In this document: positions 46,210-55,060 of the stretch, piece after piece
How the letters are laid out: each line of letters begins with the position of its first letter
Position numbering within the stretch: the first letter of the stretch is position 1
NCBI RefSeq assembly: GCF_014644555.1
Contig: NZ_BMKX01000005.1
Coordinates: 95,072-159,071, forward strand
Source of the DNA: Glutamicibacter ardleyensis
GTDB lineage: Bacteria; Actinomycetota; Actinomycetes; Actinomycetales; Micrococcaceae
Direction: 5' to 3'
Length of the DNA stretch: 64,000 nt
The notes under the pieces: model-generated
Databases searched by the model: none
Seen by the model: only the letters and a program-made list of their open reading frames with translations
What the model was told of the DNA's origin: nothing
Program-made: the position numbers and the translations under genes

Positions 46210-47184
46210 ATGGAATTTCGTCAGCTTGGCCGCAGTGGTCTGAGTGTTTCGGTTGTTGGACTCGGTTGTAACAACTTGGGGCGCCCGGGAACGGCCACGG
46301 AATCACAAGCCGGAACCGACGCGGTGATCCACGCCGCTCTCGATGCAGGAATCACCCTCTTTGATGTGGCCGACTGCTATGGGCGTGAGCCCGGCCTGTC
46401 CGAAGAACGCCTTGGTAAGGCGCTGGGCACCGCGCGTGAAGACATCGTGCTCGCCACCAAATTTGGCATGGATATGAAGGGTGTTAACGGTCCAGACTTT
46501 AACGCTCGCGGATCTCGTCGCTACATCGTTAAAGCGGTAGAAGCTTCATTGCGCCGTTTGGGAACCGACTACATTGACCTCTACCAATTCCATACCCCTG
46601 ATGCGAACACCCCCATTGAGGAAACGTTGAAAGCTCTCGATGACCTGGTGAGCAGCGGAAAGGTACGTTACCTCGGGCACTCAAATCGTACTGGCTGGCA
46701 AATTGCGCAGGCCGAGTATGTAGCCCGTGAGTTGGGCGCCGAACGATTTATTTCAGCGCAGAATCATTACAACCTTATTGATCGCCGAGCCGAGCTGGAG
46801 ATCTTGCCCGCAGCCAAGGAATTCGGTCTCGGCGTGTTGCCTTACTTCCCGTTGGCAAACGGTTTGCTTACCGGAAAATATTCCAAGGGGCAGGCTCCGG
46901 AAGGAAGCCGACTGACACACGCTCGTCAGGCCTTGCTCGAAACCAGTGACTTTGAGCAGTTGGATAAGTTTGCGACATTCGCTGCCGAAAGAGATCTCAC
47001 CCCAGCGCAGCTCGCATTCTGCTGGCTCGCGGCCCAAGAGCCAGTGTCCTCGGTCATTGCCGGGTCGACGCGCCCGGAGCAGGTCGCGGCCAATGCAGAG
47101 GCGATTAGCTGGGTCCCCACGGATACCGAGCGCGAAGAAATCAACCAGATCTTCCCTAGCCCACAGAAGGTGGCATTGTTCTAA
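46210..47184 (+). CDS. Aldo/keto reductase
   Basis: A 324-aa NADPH-dependent oxidoreductase of the AKR family, (beta/alpha)8 barrel. It begins MEFRQLGRSGLSVSVVGLGC. The catalytic tetrad can be placed: Asp in LFDVADCYGRE with the Tyr of CYG, Lys in VLATKFG, and His in YQFHTPD. The C-terminal SSVIAGSTRPEQVAANAEA binds the cofactor phosphate. It resembles the potassium-channel beta-subunit/YajO-like group; the substrate is unknown. ATG 46210 is chosen over GTG 46204 because GAGGTG (46201-46206) is the ribosome site. It is monocistronic with a hairpin downstream. Confidence 0.85.
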   Translation: MEFRQLGRSGLSVSVVGLGCNNLGRPGTATESQAGTDAVIHAALDAGITLFDVADCYGREPGLSEERLGKALGTAREDIVLATKFGMDMKGVNGPDFNARGSRRYIVKAVEASLRRLGTDYIDLYQFHTPDANTPIEETLKALDDLVSSGKVRYLGHSNRTGWQIAQAEYVARELGAERFISAQNHYNLIDRRAELEILPAAKEFGLGVLPYFPLANGLLTGKYSKGQAPEGSRLTHARQALLETSDFEQLDKFATFAAERDLTPAQLAFCWLAAQEPVSSVIAGSTRPEQVAANAEAISWVPTDTEREEINQIFPSPQKVALF

Positions 47185-47206
47185 GCGGAATCTTCGCGCA
47201 CCATGA

Positions 47207-47246
47207 ACGCAGGGAATCTCATCAAAACTGGTGAGATTCCCTGCGT
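47207..47246 (+). terminator. Terminator after the aldo/keto reductase gene
   Basis: ACGCAGGGAATCTCA (47207-47221) and TGAGATTCCCTGCGT (47232-47246) form perfect 15-bp arms with a 10-base loop; GAGGTATTTATTG follows. It separates the convergent Rieske gene (stop 47269). Confidence 0.72.
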
Positions 47247-47268
47247 GAGGTATTTATTGAACCCTTGC

Positions 47269-47745
47269 TCAAGCATCTAGTGGTGGATAAACCACGATGT
47301 CTTGTCCCTTGATGCTCGCGGCGTAGCGAGTAAGTCCTTTCGGCGCAGGTCCTGCGAGCACACTGCCGTCTTTGTAGTCATAGCGTGAGGCGTGGCAAGC
47401 ACAATAAAAATTCGCTTCGGGAGTTTCTGTGCCCACTGCACATCCCTGGTGGCTACAGATATTCGAGTAAGCCAAGACCGTGCTTGCATCTGGTCGATAG
47501 AGCAAAACGCCAAGATCTTTGCCGCTGGCAGGCCCGCGTACCGTGACCTCGGTCTTTCCCAGTTCCGCTAGCTGATCGCTAGGCATCACGTTTTGACCGT
47601 CCCCGTCGGGACTGGGCGCCGCGCTGGCCTGTTCCGATGAACCGGGGGAGGAGCTAGGGCTACAAGCGGTGAGCGCCGCGCCAAGACCTGTGGCACCGGC
47701 AGCGCCTAGAAGCGTACGACGAGTGGGCTTCGAAGGAGAATCCAT
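47269..47745 (-). CDS. Rieske [2Fe-2S] lipoprotein (Tat-exported), copy 1
   Basis: A 158-aa exported Rieske protein. The N-terminus KPTRRTLLGAAGATGLGAALTAC is a twin-arginine signal with lipobox LTAC, so C28 becomes the lipidated first residue. A Ser/Pro/Ala linker follows. The Rieske domain has C97-S-H99 in CSHQGCAV and C115-x2-H118 in CACHAS, with C102 and C117 forming the disulfide seen in cytochrome bc1-type Rieske proteins. It is paralogous to the next gene, with the same residue numbering. No bc1 genes are adjacent, so the electron partner is unknown. ATG 47745 follows GAAGGAG on the minus strand. Confidence 0.85.
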   Translation of the reverse strand: MDSPSKPTRRTLLGAAGATGLGAALTACSPSSSPGSSEQASAAPSPDGDGQNVMPSDQLAELGKTEVTVRGPASGKDLGVLLYRPDASTVLAYSNICSHQGCAVGTETPEANFYCACHASRYDYKDGSVLAGPAPKGLTRYAASIKGQDIVVYPPLDA

Positions 47746-47812
47746 GGGCTAAGTGTGGCAGAGCCGGAGGCGAAAAACACTAGAACGAGAAGTATTTATT
47801 CCTGGTCGTGGT

Positions 47813-48286
47813 TTAGGCCTCGCCCAGATATACGACGATGTCCTTACCTTTGATTTCGCAAGCGTACCGGGGCAGGGCCTCGATTGCTGGCCCAGCGGTC
47901 GCCGAACCGTCCGCGGGGCTCAAGCGTGAACCGTGGCAGGCACAGTAAAAATCGTTTTTGGAAGACTTCGGGGTCACTGCACATCCTTGGTGGGTGCAGA
48001 TACTCGAATAGGCCAGCACGGTTTTTGCGTCTTTGCGGAAGAGCAATACGCCAATCTCTTCGCCTGTAGCTGGGTCTTTGGCAACAACCTGTGCCCGCGC
48101 CTTCTCTGGAAGATCGGTTAAGGGCAGTACGGTCTGCGCTTCGCCGGCTGGCTGCGGTACCTGACCCGGTGTGGGGTTGGGAGCGACGGATTCTCCGTTG
48201 CCACAGGCGGTGAGTAATGCGCTGGAGCCTAGAAGCGCAGAAGCGCACATTACGGTACGGCGGGCGGGGCGAGCAATATCGGTCAT
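47813..48286 (-). CDS. Rieske [2Fe-2S] lipoprotein (Tat-exported), copy 2
   Basis: A 157-aa paralogue of the downstream Rieske gene. The signal PARRTVMCASALLGSSALLTAC holds the twin arginine and lipobox LTAC (C28). Cluster ligands are C97-T-H99 (CTHQGCAV) and C115-x2-H118 (CACHGS), with C102 and C117 for the disulfide. The ligands fall at exactly the same positions as in copy 1, showing duplication. The variable linker differs (PNPTPGQVPQPAGEA). The 67-base gap and same strand suggest cotranscription with copy 1. The partner electron donor or acceptor is not evident. Confidence 0.84.
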   Translation of the reverse strand: MTDIARPARRTVMCASALLGSSALLTACGNGESVAPNPTPGQVPQPAGEAQTVLPLTDLPEKARAQVVAKDPATGEEIGVLLFRKDAKTVLAYSSICTHQGCAVTPKSSKNDFYCACHGSRLSPADGSATAGPAIEALPRYACEIKGKDIVVYLGEA

Positions 48287-48369
48287 AGCTAGATTCTCTC
48301 AGATTAACCTGTGGCAAAGCTAAGCCGTATGCCCTCTGCGTAGCAAGTCACAGGCTAATGCGCGCAAAA

Positions 48370-48430
48370 GCGAAGACCCCCGTGTGGCTGTAATTCACAA
48401 ATGGAATAACAGCCGCACGGGGGTCTTCGC
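48370..48430 (-). terminator. Terminator after fadB
   Basis: GCGAAGACCCCCGTGTGGCTGT (22 bases, read as arms 48370-48391 and 48409-48430) forms a long stem with one G-T wobble, followed on the minus strand by TTTTGCGC. It lies 12 bases beyond the fadB stop. Confidence 0.82.
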
Positions 48431-48441
48431 AGAATGGGAGA

Positions 48442-50556
48442 TTAGGAGTTGAACTTCTTCCCATTTACTCGGTCCGAGGCTCCAACCTGATCGAGGTACG
48501 GGGTGATCCCGCCCAGATGCATTGGCCAACCGGCACCGGTGATCATACACAGATCAACGTCGGCAGCTTCGGCCACAACGCCTTCGGCAAGCAACAAACC
48601 GATTTCTTCGGCCAAGGCATCCTGCACACGGATCAGGATCTGCTCCTTGGAAGAAGGCTTGTCACCAAAGCTCAGCAAACCATCCATCTCGGGGTTTAGT
48701 ATCTGAGCACCCTTGTCATCCTTGATCCACAACGTGGTGATCTTTGCATCGATCAACTTGCCCAGATTCTCTGAGATCGCAAAACGCTCCCCGAAGGATG
48801 CATTAAGTGACTCATTGACGTGTTGTGCCACGGGGAGACCAACCATAGACAGCAAGGTGAATGGAGTCATCGGCAGTCCCATTGGACGCAAGGCGGTATC
48901 TGCGGTGAGCGCGTCGGTGCCTTCATCGAATGCTGCCTGAACTTCACTCATCAATCGTAGTAGCACGCGGTTGACCACAAATGCTGTGGCATCCTTGGTG
49001 CGCACAGTAGTTTTGCGTAGGTTTTTACCCAGAGCAAAGGCTGTGGCCACGGTTGATTCGTTAGTCCACTGGGTCGCTGCAATTTCCAGCAATGGCATCA
49101 CGGCGACGGGGTTGAAGAAGTGGAACCCGACTAGGCGCTCAGGGTGGGCTAGTTCCTTGCCCATCTCGGTGACGGAGAGTGAGGAGGTGTTGGTGGCCAA
49201 GATGCATTCGGCAGATACCACGGCTTCAACCTCGGCAAACACCTGCTTCTTAACGTTGAGTTCTTCAAAGACCGCCTCGATGACAAAGTCTGCGTCGGCG
49301 AAGGCTTCCTTGGTCACCGAACCGCTCACTAGCGCCTTAGTGCGGTTGACCGCGTCCTGGCTCATCCGTCCCTTGGTTTGGAGTTTGTCGATTTCACCGT
49401 GAATGTAGGCAAGACCTTTGTCTACGCGGGACTGATCAAGGTCGGTGATGATCACCGGAACGTTCAGTCGGCGCACGAAGAGTAGAGCTAGCTGGCTTGC
49501 CATCAATCCGGCACCAACCACGCCAACCTTCGTGACCGGGCGAGCAAGCTTGGCACTAGGCGCTCCGGCAGGACGTTTGCCACGCTTTTGCACGAGGTCA
49601 AGGAACGAGTAGACGGTGTTCTTGAACTCATGGGTGGCCATCAGCTCGGTCAGCGCAGCGATTTCTAGTTCGGCGGACTGCGCTTGGGTGAGCGTCATGC
49701 CCTTGCGGAACACTTCGAGCACCTTGTACGGGGCGGGGGTCGCGCCGGAAAGCTTCGCGTCAACGAACTTTTCTGCCCGATCTGCCGCGTCCAGCCAGCG
49801 CCGTGCCACCTCTGGGTCGCTAGGATCCACCGAATTTTCGCGCAGTACTTCGAGTTCACCGCTCAATACCGAGCCGGCAAACTTGACCGAGTTTTCGATG
49901 AAGTCCGCTGGTTCGAACAAGGCATCGGCGACACCAAGCTTGTGAGCTGCCGGGCCGGAGAGCGTGCGGTTGTTGTTTAGTGGGTTTTCCACCATCACCT
50001 TCAGCGCATTTTCCGGGCCGATAAGTCGTGGCAAGCGGTAGACGCCGGCCCAGCCTGGGATGAGGCCAAGGAAGGCTTCGGGTAGTCCCAGGGCTCCGGC
50101 GGTGGTGCTGACCGTACGGTAGTTACAGGCCAGCGCGATCTCTAGTCCGCCGCCCAGGGCCAGTCCGTTAATAAAGGCGAACGTGGGCACGCCTAGGTCT
50201 GCCAGTAGGTCGTAGGCGCGGTGGCCCAGTGTAGCCATGGCGGTTGCGTGTTCAGGTGCGGAGAGGCGGGTGACTGCGGACAGGTCCGCACCGGCGATCA
50301 AGAAGTACGGCTTGCCGGTGATCGCTAGACCGTGAATTTCTCCGGCTTTGGCACGCGCCGCCTGCTTTTCAAGTTCCGCTCGCAGTTCGATCAGTCCGCT
50401 TGGGCCCAGCGTGGTGGGTTTTTTATGATCCAGCCCGTTATCTAAGGTGAGCAGTACCAGCGTTTTGCCATCTGGAAGCTGCACATCCTTGGTGAAGGAG
50501 TGAGTCACGGTTTCGTCGTGCATGAGTTCGGTGACGGCCGAATAATCCTGTGTCAT
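48442..50556 (-). CDS. fadB: Trifunctional-type enoyl-CoA hydratase / 3-hydroxyacyl-CoA dehydrogenase (FadB)
   Basis: Fatty-acid beta-oxidation enzyme of 704 aa. The N-terminal crotonase domain (about 1-190) contains FLIAGADLSAVTRL and INGLALGGGLEIALACNYR. The dehydrogenase part starts near 340-355 with the NAD motif VGVVGAGLMASQLALLF. Further on are ATNTSSLSVTEMGKEL and RLVGFHFFNPVAVMPLLEI, the conserved hydroxyacyl-CoA dehydrogenase region with the catalytic His and Glu, and a C-terminal 3HCDH domain. ATG 50556 after GGGAAGAG is chosen; a longer frame to 50583 would overlap fadA. It follows fadA after 10 bases in one operon. Confidence 0.93.
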   Translation of the reverse strand: MTQDYSAVTELMHDETVTHSFTKDVQLPDGKTLVLLTLDNGLDHKKPTTLGPSGLIELRAELEKQAARAKAGEIHGLAITGKPYFLIAGADLSAVTRLSAPEHATAMATLGHRAYDLLADLGVPTFAFINGLALGGGLEIALACNYRTVSTTAGALGLPEAFLGLIPGWAGVYRLPRLIGPENALKVMVENPLNNNRTLSGPAAHKLGVADALFEPADFIENSVKFAGSVLSGELEVLRENSVDPSDPEVARRWLDAADRAEKFVDAKLSGATPAPYKVLEVFRKGMTLTQAQSAELEIAALTELMATHEFKNTVYSFLDLVQKRGKRPAGAPSAKLARPVTKVGVVGAGLMASQLALLFVRRLNVPVIITDLDQSRVDKGLAYIHGEIDKLQTKGRMSQDAVNRTKALVSGSVTKEAFADADFVIEAVFEELNVKKQVFAEVEAVVSAECILATNTSSLSVTEMGKELAHPERLVGFHFFNPVAVMPLLEIAATQWTNESTVATAFALGKNLRKTTVRTKDATAFVVNRVLLRLMSEVQAAFDEGTDALTADTALRPMGLPMTPFTLLSMVGLPVAQHVNESLNASFGERFAISENLGKLIDAKITTLWIKDDKGAQILNPEMDGLLSFGDKPSSKEQILIRVQDALAEEIGLLLAEGVVAEAADVDLCMITGAGWPMHLGGITPYLDQVGASDRVNGKKFNS

Positions 50557-50566
50557 GTTCTCTTCC

Positions 50567-51817
50567 CTAAGCCTTCGTGCCAAAGTCTGCGTGGTTTGGG
50601 TTCTCCCAAATTACGGTGCCGCCCATGCCCAAGCCGATGCACATGGTGGTGATTCCGTATCTGACCGAATGATCTTCGTCGAATTGGCGAGCCAACTGAG
50701 TCATCAGTCGCACCCCAGAGGAAGCCAGCGGGTGACCGACGGCGATCGCGCCACCGTAACGGTTAACACGCTCATCGTTCTGGTCGATGCCGTAGAAGTC
50801 GAGGAAGGAGAGCACCTGCACGGCGAAGGCTTCGTTGATTTCAAACAATCCGATGTCTGAAATCTTCAGTCCAGCCTTGGCCAGTGCCTTTTCGGTGGCC
50901 GGGACCGGCCCGTAGCCCATTACATCGGGGGAGACCCCGGCGAAGGCGAAGGAGACCATACGCATTTTTGGTGTTAACCCAAGTTCACGTACGGCGGTCC
51001 CGCTGGCGAGCATCGCTGCGGTAGCTCCGTCATTCAGTCCCGCAGCATTACCCGCAGTGACTCGGCCGTGGGCACGAAAAGGGGTGCGCAGGTCGGCGAG
51101 GGATTCCATGGTGGTATTTGGCCGTGGTGGTTCGTCGACGGTGTTGACCGCCCACCCTTCGCCTGGTCGTTGTGCGGCAACCTGAACCAGATCCGGCTGG
51201 ATCTGGTTGTGCTCGTAGGCCTTGGCTAATTTCTGCTGGGAGGCTACCGCGTAGCTGTCTGCACGTTCCTTGGTGATTTCGGGGAACCGGTCATGCAGGT
51301 TTTCGGCGGTATTACCCATGTTTAGTGCTTGTGGGTCGACGATCTTTTCGCTCAGAAAGCGTGGGTTTGGATCTGCGCCGGCACCCATGGGGTGATTGCC
51401 CATATGCTCGACGCCACCGGCGATCACGACGTCGTAGGATCCGAAGGCGATGCCGCCAGCTAGCGAGGTGACCGCGGTCATGGCGCCGGCGCACATCCGG
51501 TCGATGGCGAATCCGGGCACCGACTCGGGGATGCCCGAGAGTAGTCCAACGGTGCGTCCGATGGTTAGCCCTTGGTCACCGGTCTGCGTCGTGGCAGCCA
51601 TGGCGATTTCATCAATTTTCTCGGCCGGAACTTCGGGGTTGCGGCTGAGCAGACCACGAACGGCTTTAACCGCAAGGTCATCGGCGCGTGTTCCGTGATA
51701 GATGCCTTTTTCGCCTGCTCTACCGAATGGGGTGCGTACCCCATCGACAAAAAAGACATCGCGGTCCTCTAGTGAGGTGTGCGCGGGTGCGGACACGGAG
51801 GTAGTGTTGACGCTCAC
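50567..51817 (-). CDS. fadA: Acetyl-CoA C-acyltransferase (thiolase)
   Basis: Thiolase (416 aa) that cleaves 3-ketoacyl-CoA in beta-oxidation, partner of fadB. C109 in DRMCAGAMTAV is the acylated cysteine. The C-terminal motifs GGAIAVGHPLASSGVR (catalytic His) and MCIGLGMGGTVIWEN (catalytic Cys) are clear. The GTG start at 51817 follows AAGGAG. A perfect 16-bp palindrome lies 79 bases upstream and probably controls the fadA-fadB pair. Length and domain order are standard. Confidence 0.95.
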   Translation of the reverse strand: MSVNTTSVSAPAHTSLEDRDVFFVDGVRTPFGRAGEKGIYHGTRADDLAVKAVRGLLSRNPEVPAEKIDEIAMAATTQTGDQGLTIGRTVGLLSGIPESVPGFAIDRMCAGAMTAVTSLAGGIAFGSYDVVIAGGVEHMGNHPMGAGADPNPRFLSEKIVDPQALNMGNTAENLHDRFPEITKERADSYAVASQQKLAKAYEHNQIQPDLVQVAAQRPGEGWAVNTVDEPPRPNTTMESLADLRTPFRAHGRVTAGNAAGLNDGATAAMLASGTAVRELGLTPKMRMVSFAFAGVSPDVMGYGPVPATEKALAKAGLKISDIGLFEINEAFAVQVLSFLDFYGIDQNDERVNRYGGAIAVGHPLASSGVRLMTQLARQFDEDHSVRYGITTMCIGLGMGGTVIWENPNHADFGTKA

Positions 51818-51895
51818 CGTCGGGCTCCTTGGGATAGGTTTAGGCTGCCCAAAGATCAGGGGCAGTGGTCAGTATCACAGTGACCTAAACCATAC

Positions 51896-51911
51896 GTTAC
51901 TCATGAGTAAC
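51896..51911. promoter_or_regulatory. Perfect 16-bp palindrome upstream of fadAB
   Basis: GTTACTCATGAGTAAC is fully self-complementary. On the minus strand it precedes the extended -10-like TGTGATACT (near 51873-51881) and would overlap the -35 region of a fadA promoter. The shape suits a TetR- or GntR-family regulator, but none is adjacent. Confidence 0.55.
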
Positions 51912-51967
51912 TTGAAGTGCAAGTGCTGAGCGCGTAACTCAGCAATTTCCCGAAGGCCTATGGCGCC

Positions 51968-53185
51968 TTAGCCGCGCAATGCGTCGGCAAGTTTTGCACT
52001 CAAAAGCTCGCGCTGCCAAGGCCTGGCGCCAAGTTCTTCCAATGCACTATCCACGGTTCCGATACTCAAGCTCGCCGGCGGATTCCAGCACAGCGCACGC
52101 AGGAATTTCGGAGTCAAAAGGTTTTCTCCGGGGATGTTCCAGTGCTCGCTAATCTCCGTGAGGACTTCGCGCGCCGCGGTGAGCCGTAGGGCTGCCTGCG
52201 GATTCTTCTCGCCCCAGATGCGGGCGTTGGGTAGGTCCTGTACCCCGGAACGTAATTCTGGAAGGTCGGGGTTATTTCTTCCGCGTTGCATCGCATCCAG
52301 CCAGCGCGGAGCATCTCGTTTTGCGCTACGCCCGTGGAAACCTGGAATCTGTAGCAGTGTGGGGACACTATTTGGCCGATGGTCGACGGCTGCCATAATG
52401 GCAGAATCTGGCAGCAGGCGTCCTGGAGCCACATCGCGGCTTTCTGCCAGGGACTCGCGCGACTGCCAAAGTTCACGAGCTACCGAGAGGTTCCGGCGGT
52501 TCTTGATTTTATGGATACCAGAGAGCTTGCGCCAAGCCTCGGGTGGAGCCACTGGATCTGGAAGATGGCGCACATACTCAAATTCCTGGGCAGCAAATTC
52601 TAGCTTGCCCTGTTCTTCAAGGATCTGGGAAATCTCTTCACGCAGTTCAAACAGAACCTCCACATCCAGTGCCGCATAGTTCAGCCACGATTCGGGCAAA
52701 GGTCGGGTAGCCCAATCAACCGCTGAATGTTCTTTGGCTAGCTGCAGGCCTAATAGCTCCCCAACCATCGTTCCCAGTGCGACCCGGGGGAAACCTGCTA
52801 AACGGCCGGCAAGTTCGGTATCAAATAATCCGGTCGGGGCCAAGCCCTCGTCATGTAAGCACGGCAAATCCTGGGTGGCAGCATGCAAGATCCACGGCAA
52901 TTCATTCATGAAGTCGACCAGCGGATCGAGCGACTCAATACTTTCGGGATCAATCAGCCAGGTGCTGGCACCTTCGCGACGTATTTGGATGAGGAAGGCG
53001 CGGCGTCCATAACGAAATCCGCTGGAGCGTTCGGTATCAACTGCGAGATCTCCGGTGCCAGCGCGTAGCGCGCGAATCGCCCGGTTCAGTGCCGCAGGGG
53101 TGTTGATGACTTCCGGGATACCATCTCGTGGAGCGGTCAGTGGAGTCAGGGTTTGCTGGTCTGCGGCTGGATCTGAAGTAGTCAT
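51968..53185 (-). CDS. rnd: Ribonuclease D-like 3'-5' exonuclease with HRDC domain
   Basis: A 405-aa DEDD exonuclease. ExoI is DLAVDTERSSGFRY, ExoII is HAATQDLPCLHDEG, and ExoIII is NYAALDVEVLFEL, giving the D-E-D-D residues. An HRDC domain follows (about 215-290; KIKNRRNLSVARELWQSRE). RNase D trims tRNA and other RNA 3' ends. ATG 53185 follows AGAAGGAC. DUF3000 lies immediately upstream (34-base gap), as in M. tuberculosis Rv2681-Rv2680. The helical C-terminal HRDC-repeat region is present, and length is normal for actinobacteria. Confidence 0.9.
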   Translation of the reverse strand: MTTSDPAADQQTLTPLTAPRDGIPEVINTPAALNRAIRALRAGTGDLAVDTERSSGFRYGRRAFLIQIRREGASTWLIDPESIESLDPLVDFMNELPWILHAATQDLPCLHDEGLAPTGLFDTELAGRLAGFPRVALGTMVGELLGLQLAKEHSAVDWATRPLPESWLNYAALDVEVLFELREEISQILEEQGKLEFAAQEFEYVRHLPDPVAPPEAWRKLSGIHKIKNRRNLSVARELWQSRESLAESRDVAPGRLLPDSAIMAAVDHRPNSVPTLLQIPGFHGRSAKRDAPRWLDAMQRGRNNPDLPELRSGVQDLPNARIWGEKNPQAALRLTAAREVLTEISEHWNIPGENLLTPKFLRALCWNPPASLSIGTVDSALEELGARPWQRELLSAKLADALRG

Positions 53186-53219
53186 GGTCCTTCTATTCTA
53201 GGACCGATGGCACAAAGTG

Positions 53220-53864
53220 TTAGCTCATCCGATGGTGTGGCAGTTGTTGTACACCTTCGGGTAGCGGTGGCATGCCCGCAAAGGTGCACACCATATCTGC
53301 CCAGGCGCTCAAATGTGAGCCGAGTGCCTCGCCGTGTTCCGGAGTCCACGAGGCGCGCAATTCGATGTCGATATGGTCGTGTTGCCCCTGAAGGTCACCG
53401 AAGGATTCGGAGATGACCCGTGTGGCGGTGCCGCCGGCGGAATGATGCGCGGCATGACGCTCAGCCAATGCCTCTTCCAACCAGCTCCAAGCTACGGAAG
53501 CCAACATCGAGTCCTGGCCCATCTCGTGATCTAATCGGGCGCGAATGTAGGTGACGACACGGAATTTTCCGCCCCATAACTCTTGGCCTGCAGGATCAAA
53601 AAGCAGGATAAAACGCCCCGTGGCTAAGGGGGTTCCCGGTAATAAAAATGGGGTGCGTGAAAATTCCTGACCGTGTTGTCCGTGACTAGGCAACGAATTT
53701 TCCAGCACATCGCCGCTCAGCGCCAAGGCGAAGGGTGCCAGCCGGGCGGGAGCGGGGATCTCTGTAATCTTTAGTTCTTTACGAACATCTGCGCGTGAGA
53801 GCTCGCCCAACGCCTCGGAAAAGGCCGTGGGAATTCGCGAAGCAGCAGGTTCATTGGTCACCAC
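53220..53864 (-). CDS. DUF3000 domain-containing protein
   Basis: A 214-aa soluble protein of unknown function (Rv2680 family), specific to actinobacteria. Conserved parts seen are ALGELSRADVRKELKITEIP, the APFALALSGDV-LENSL region, GRFILLFDPAGQELWGGKFRV and SWTPEHGEALGSHLSAW. It is on the minus strand immediately upstream of rnd, with a 34-base gap, suggesting a common transcript. Another terminator lies just before its start (53877-53906). No membrane or catalytic motifs can be recognised. Confidence 0.8.
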   Translation of the reverse strand: MVTNEPAASRIPTAFSEALGELSRADVRKELKITEIPAPARLAPFALALSGDVLENSLPSHGQHGQEFSRTPFLLPGTPLATGRFILLFDPAGQELWGGKFRVVTYIRARLDHEMGQDSMLASVAWSWLEEALAERHAAHHSAGGTATRVISESFGDLQGQHDHIDIELRASWTPEHGEALGSHLSAWADMVCTFAGMPPLPEGVQQLPHHRMS

Positions 53865-53876
53865 CCGAGTCTAAAA

Positions 53877-53906
53877 CGCGCCGTACCGCTGGTGCGGTAC
53901 GGCGCG
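53877..53906 (-). terminator. Terminator after the threonine-aldolase-like gene
   Basis: CGCGCCGTACCGC (53877-53889) and GCGGTACGGCGCG (53894-53906) make a perfect 13-bp stem with a TGGT loop; on the minus strand it is followed by TTTTAG. It begins 11 bases after the stop at 53917 and closes the DUF6421-SDR-aldolase unit. Confidence 0.85.
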
Positions 53907-53916
53907 CCGATTTAGC

Positions 53917-54978
53917 CTAAGCCGCGCGGTGTGCGGCCATCAACTCACGAAGTTTTGCCGTAAAAGCGCGCACGTCTTCCTCGGTGGTGTCAAAAGAACA
54001 CATCCAGCGAACGTGGCCGGCTGCGCGGTCCCAGTCGTAAAAGCGGAAGTGCTCGCGCAACTGGTCCGAAACCTCGGTAGGCAACTGAGCAAAAACACCA
54101 TTTGCTTGCGCCGGGTAGACCAGTTGAACGCCGTCGATCTCAGCGACGGCAGCGGCCAACTGTGCAGCCATGGCGTTAGAGTGCCCGGCAAGCTCGCGCC
54201 ACAACCCGGTCCCGTAGAGCTCAAGCAACTGGGCGGAGATGAAACGCATCTTGCTGCCCAGCTGCATATTCATCTTGCGCAGGTATTTCAAATCCTGCGC
54301 TAATGCCGGATCCAGCGTCAGAATGCCTTCACCGAGCAGCAGGCCGTTTTTGGTCCCGCCCAAAGAAACAATATCCACGCCAACGTCGGTGGTGAGCTCA
54401 CGCAGCTCCACGCCGAGCGCAGCCGCCGCATTAGACAAGCGTGAGCCGTCCAAATGGACCTTCATGCCCTGTTTGTGGGCATGGTCGGTAATCGCGCGAA
54501 TCTCCGCTGGAGTGTAGAGAGTGCCCAGCTCCGTACCCTGGGTAATTGACACGGCCAAAGGTTGGGCGCGATGTTCATCGCCCCAGCCCCAGGCTTCCTG
54601 GTCGATCAGTTCCGGGGTCAGCTTGCCATCAGCCGAGTTCACTTGCAGAAGTTTAAAGCCGCCGATGCGTTCAGGAGCACCATTTTCGTCCACGTTGATG
54701 TGCGCAGTATTTGCACAAATCACCGCTCCCCAGCGAGGAAGCAACGACTGCAACGCGGTCACGTTGGCGCCGGTACCGTTAAACACCGGGAAAATCGCGG
54801 CGTTCTCGCCAAACAATTTCTGCGCCATCTGATCCAGAGCCGCGGTGTAGTCGTCATCACCGTAGGCGCTTTGATGTCCGCCGTTGGCGCGAGTAATCGC
54901 CTCGAGGATGCGTGGGTGCACTCCGGAGTAATTATCGGAAGCGAATCCGCGCACCGCAGGGTCGTGGCTAATGGTCAT
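53917..54978 (-). CDS. Low-specificity L-threonine aldolase-like PLP enzyme (beta-eliminating lyase family)
   Basis: A 353-aa fold-type I PLP enzyme of the threonine aldolase family. PLP-binding features are FNGTGANVTALQ (about 66-77), TAHINVDENG with the stacking H93, HLDGSRLSNAA with D177, and the Schiff-base lysine K210 in SLGGTKNG. It cleaves beta-hydroxy amino acids such as threonine to glycine and an aldehyde, but the substrate preference here is unproven. ATG 54978 follows AAAGGACTC; an open frame to 55026 has no site. It is third in the DUF6421-SDR unit and ends in a strong terminator. Confidence 0.87.
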   Translation of the reverse strand: MTISHDPAVRGFASDNYSGVHPRILEAITRANGGHQSAYGDDDYTAALDQMAQKLFGENAAIFPVFNGTGANVTALQSLLPRWGAVICANTAHINVDENGAPERIGGFKLLQVNSADGKLTPELIDQEAWGWGDEHRAQPLAVSITQGTELGTLYTPAEIRAITDHAHKQGMKVHLDGSRLSNAAAALGVELRELTTDVGVDIVSLGGTKNGLLLGEGILTLDPALAQDLKYLRKMNMQLGSKMRFISAQLLELYGTGLWRELAGHSNAMAAQLAAAVAEIDGVQLVYPAQANGVFAQLPTEVSDQLREHFRFYDWDRAAGHVRWMCSFDTTEEDVRAFTAKLRELMAAHRAA

Positions 54979-55060
54979 AGGTTTTGAGTCCTTTTGCTGG
55001 TGGTACGTAGGTGGTGGTGTGCTCACTTAAAAACGCTACACCACCACCGTTGGATCCTGC

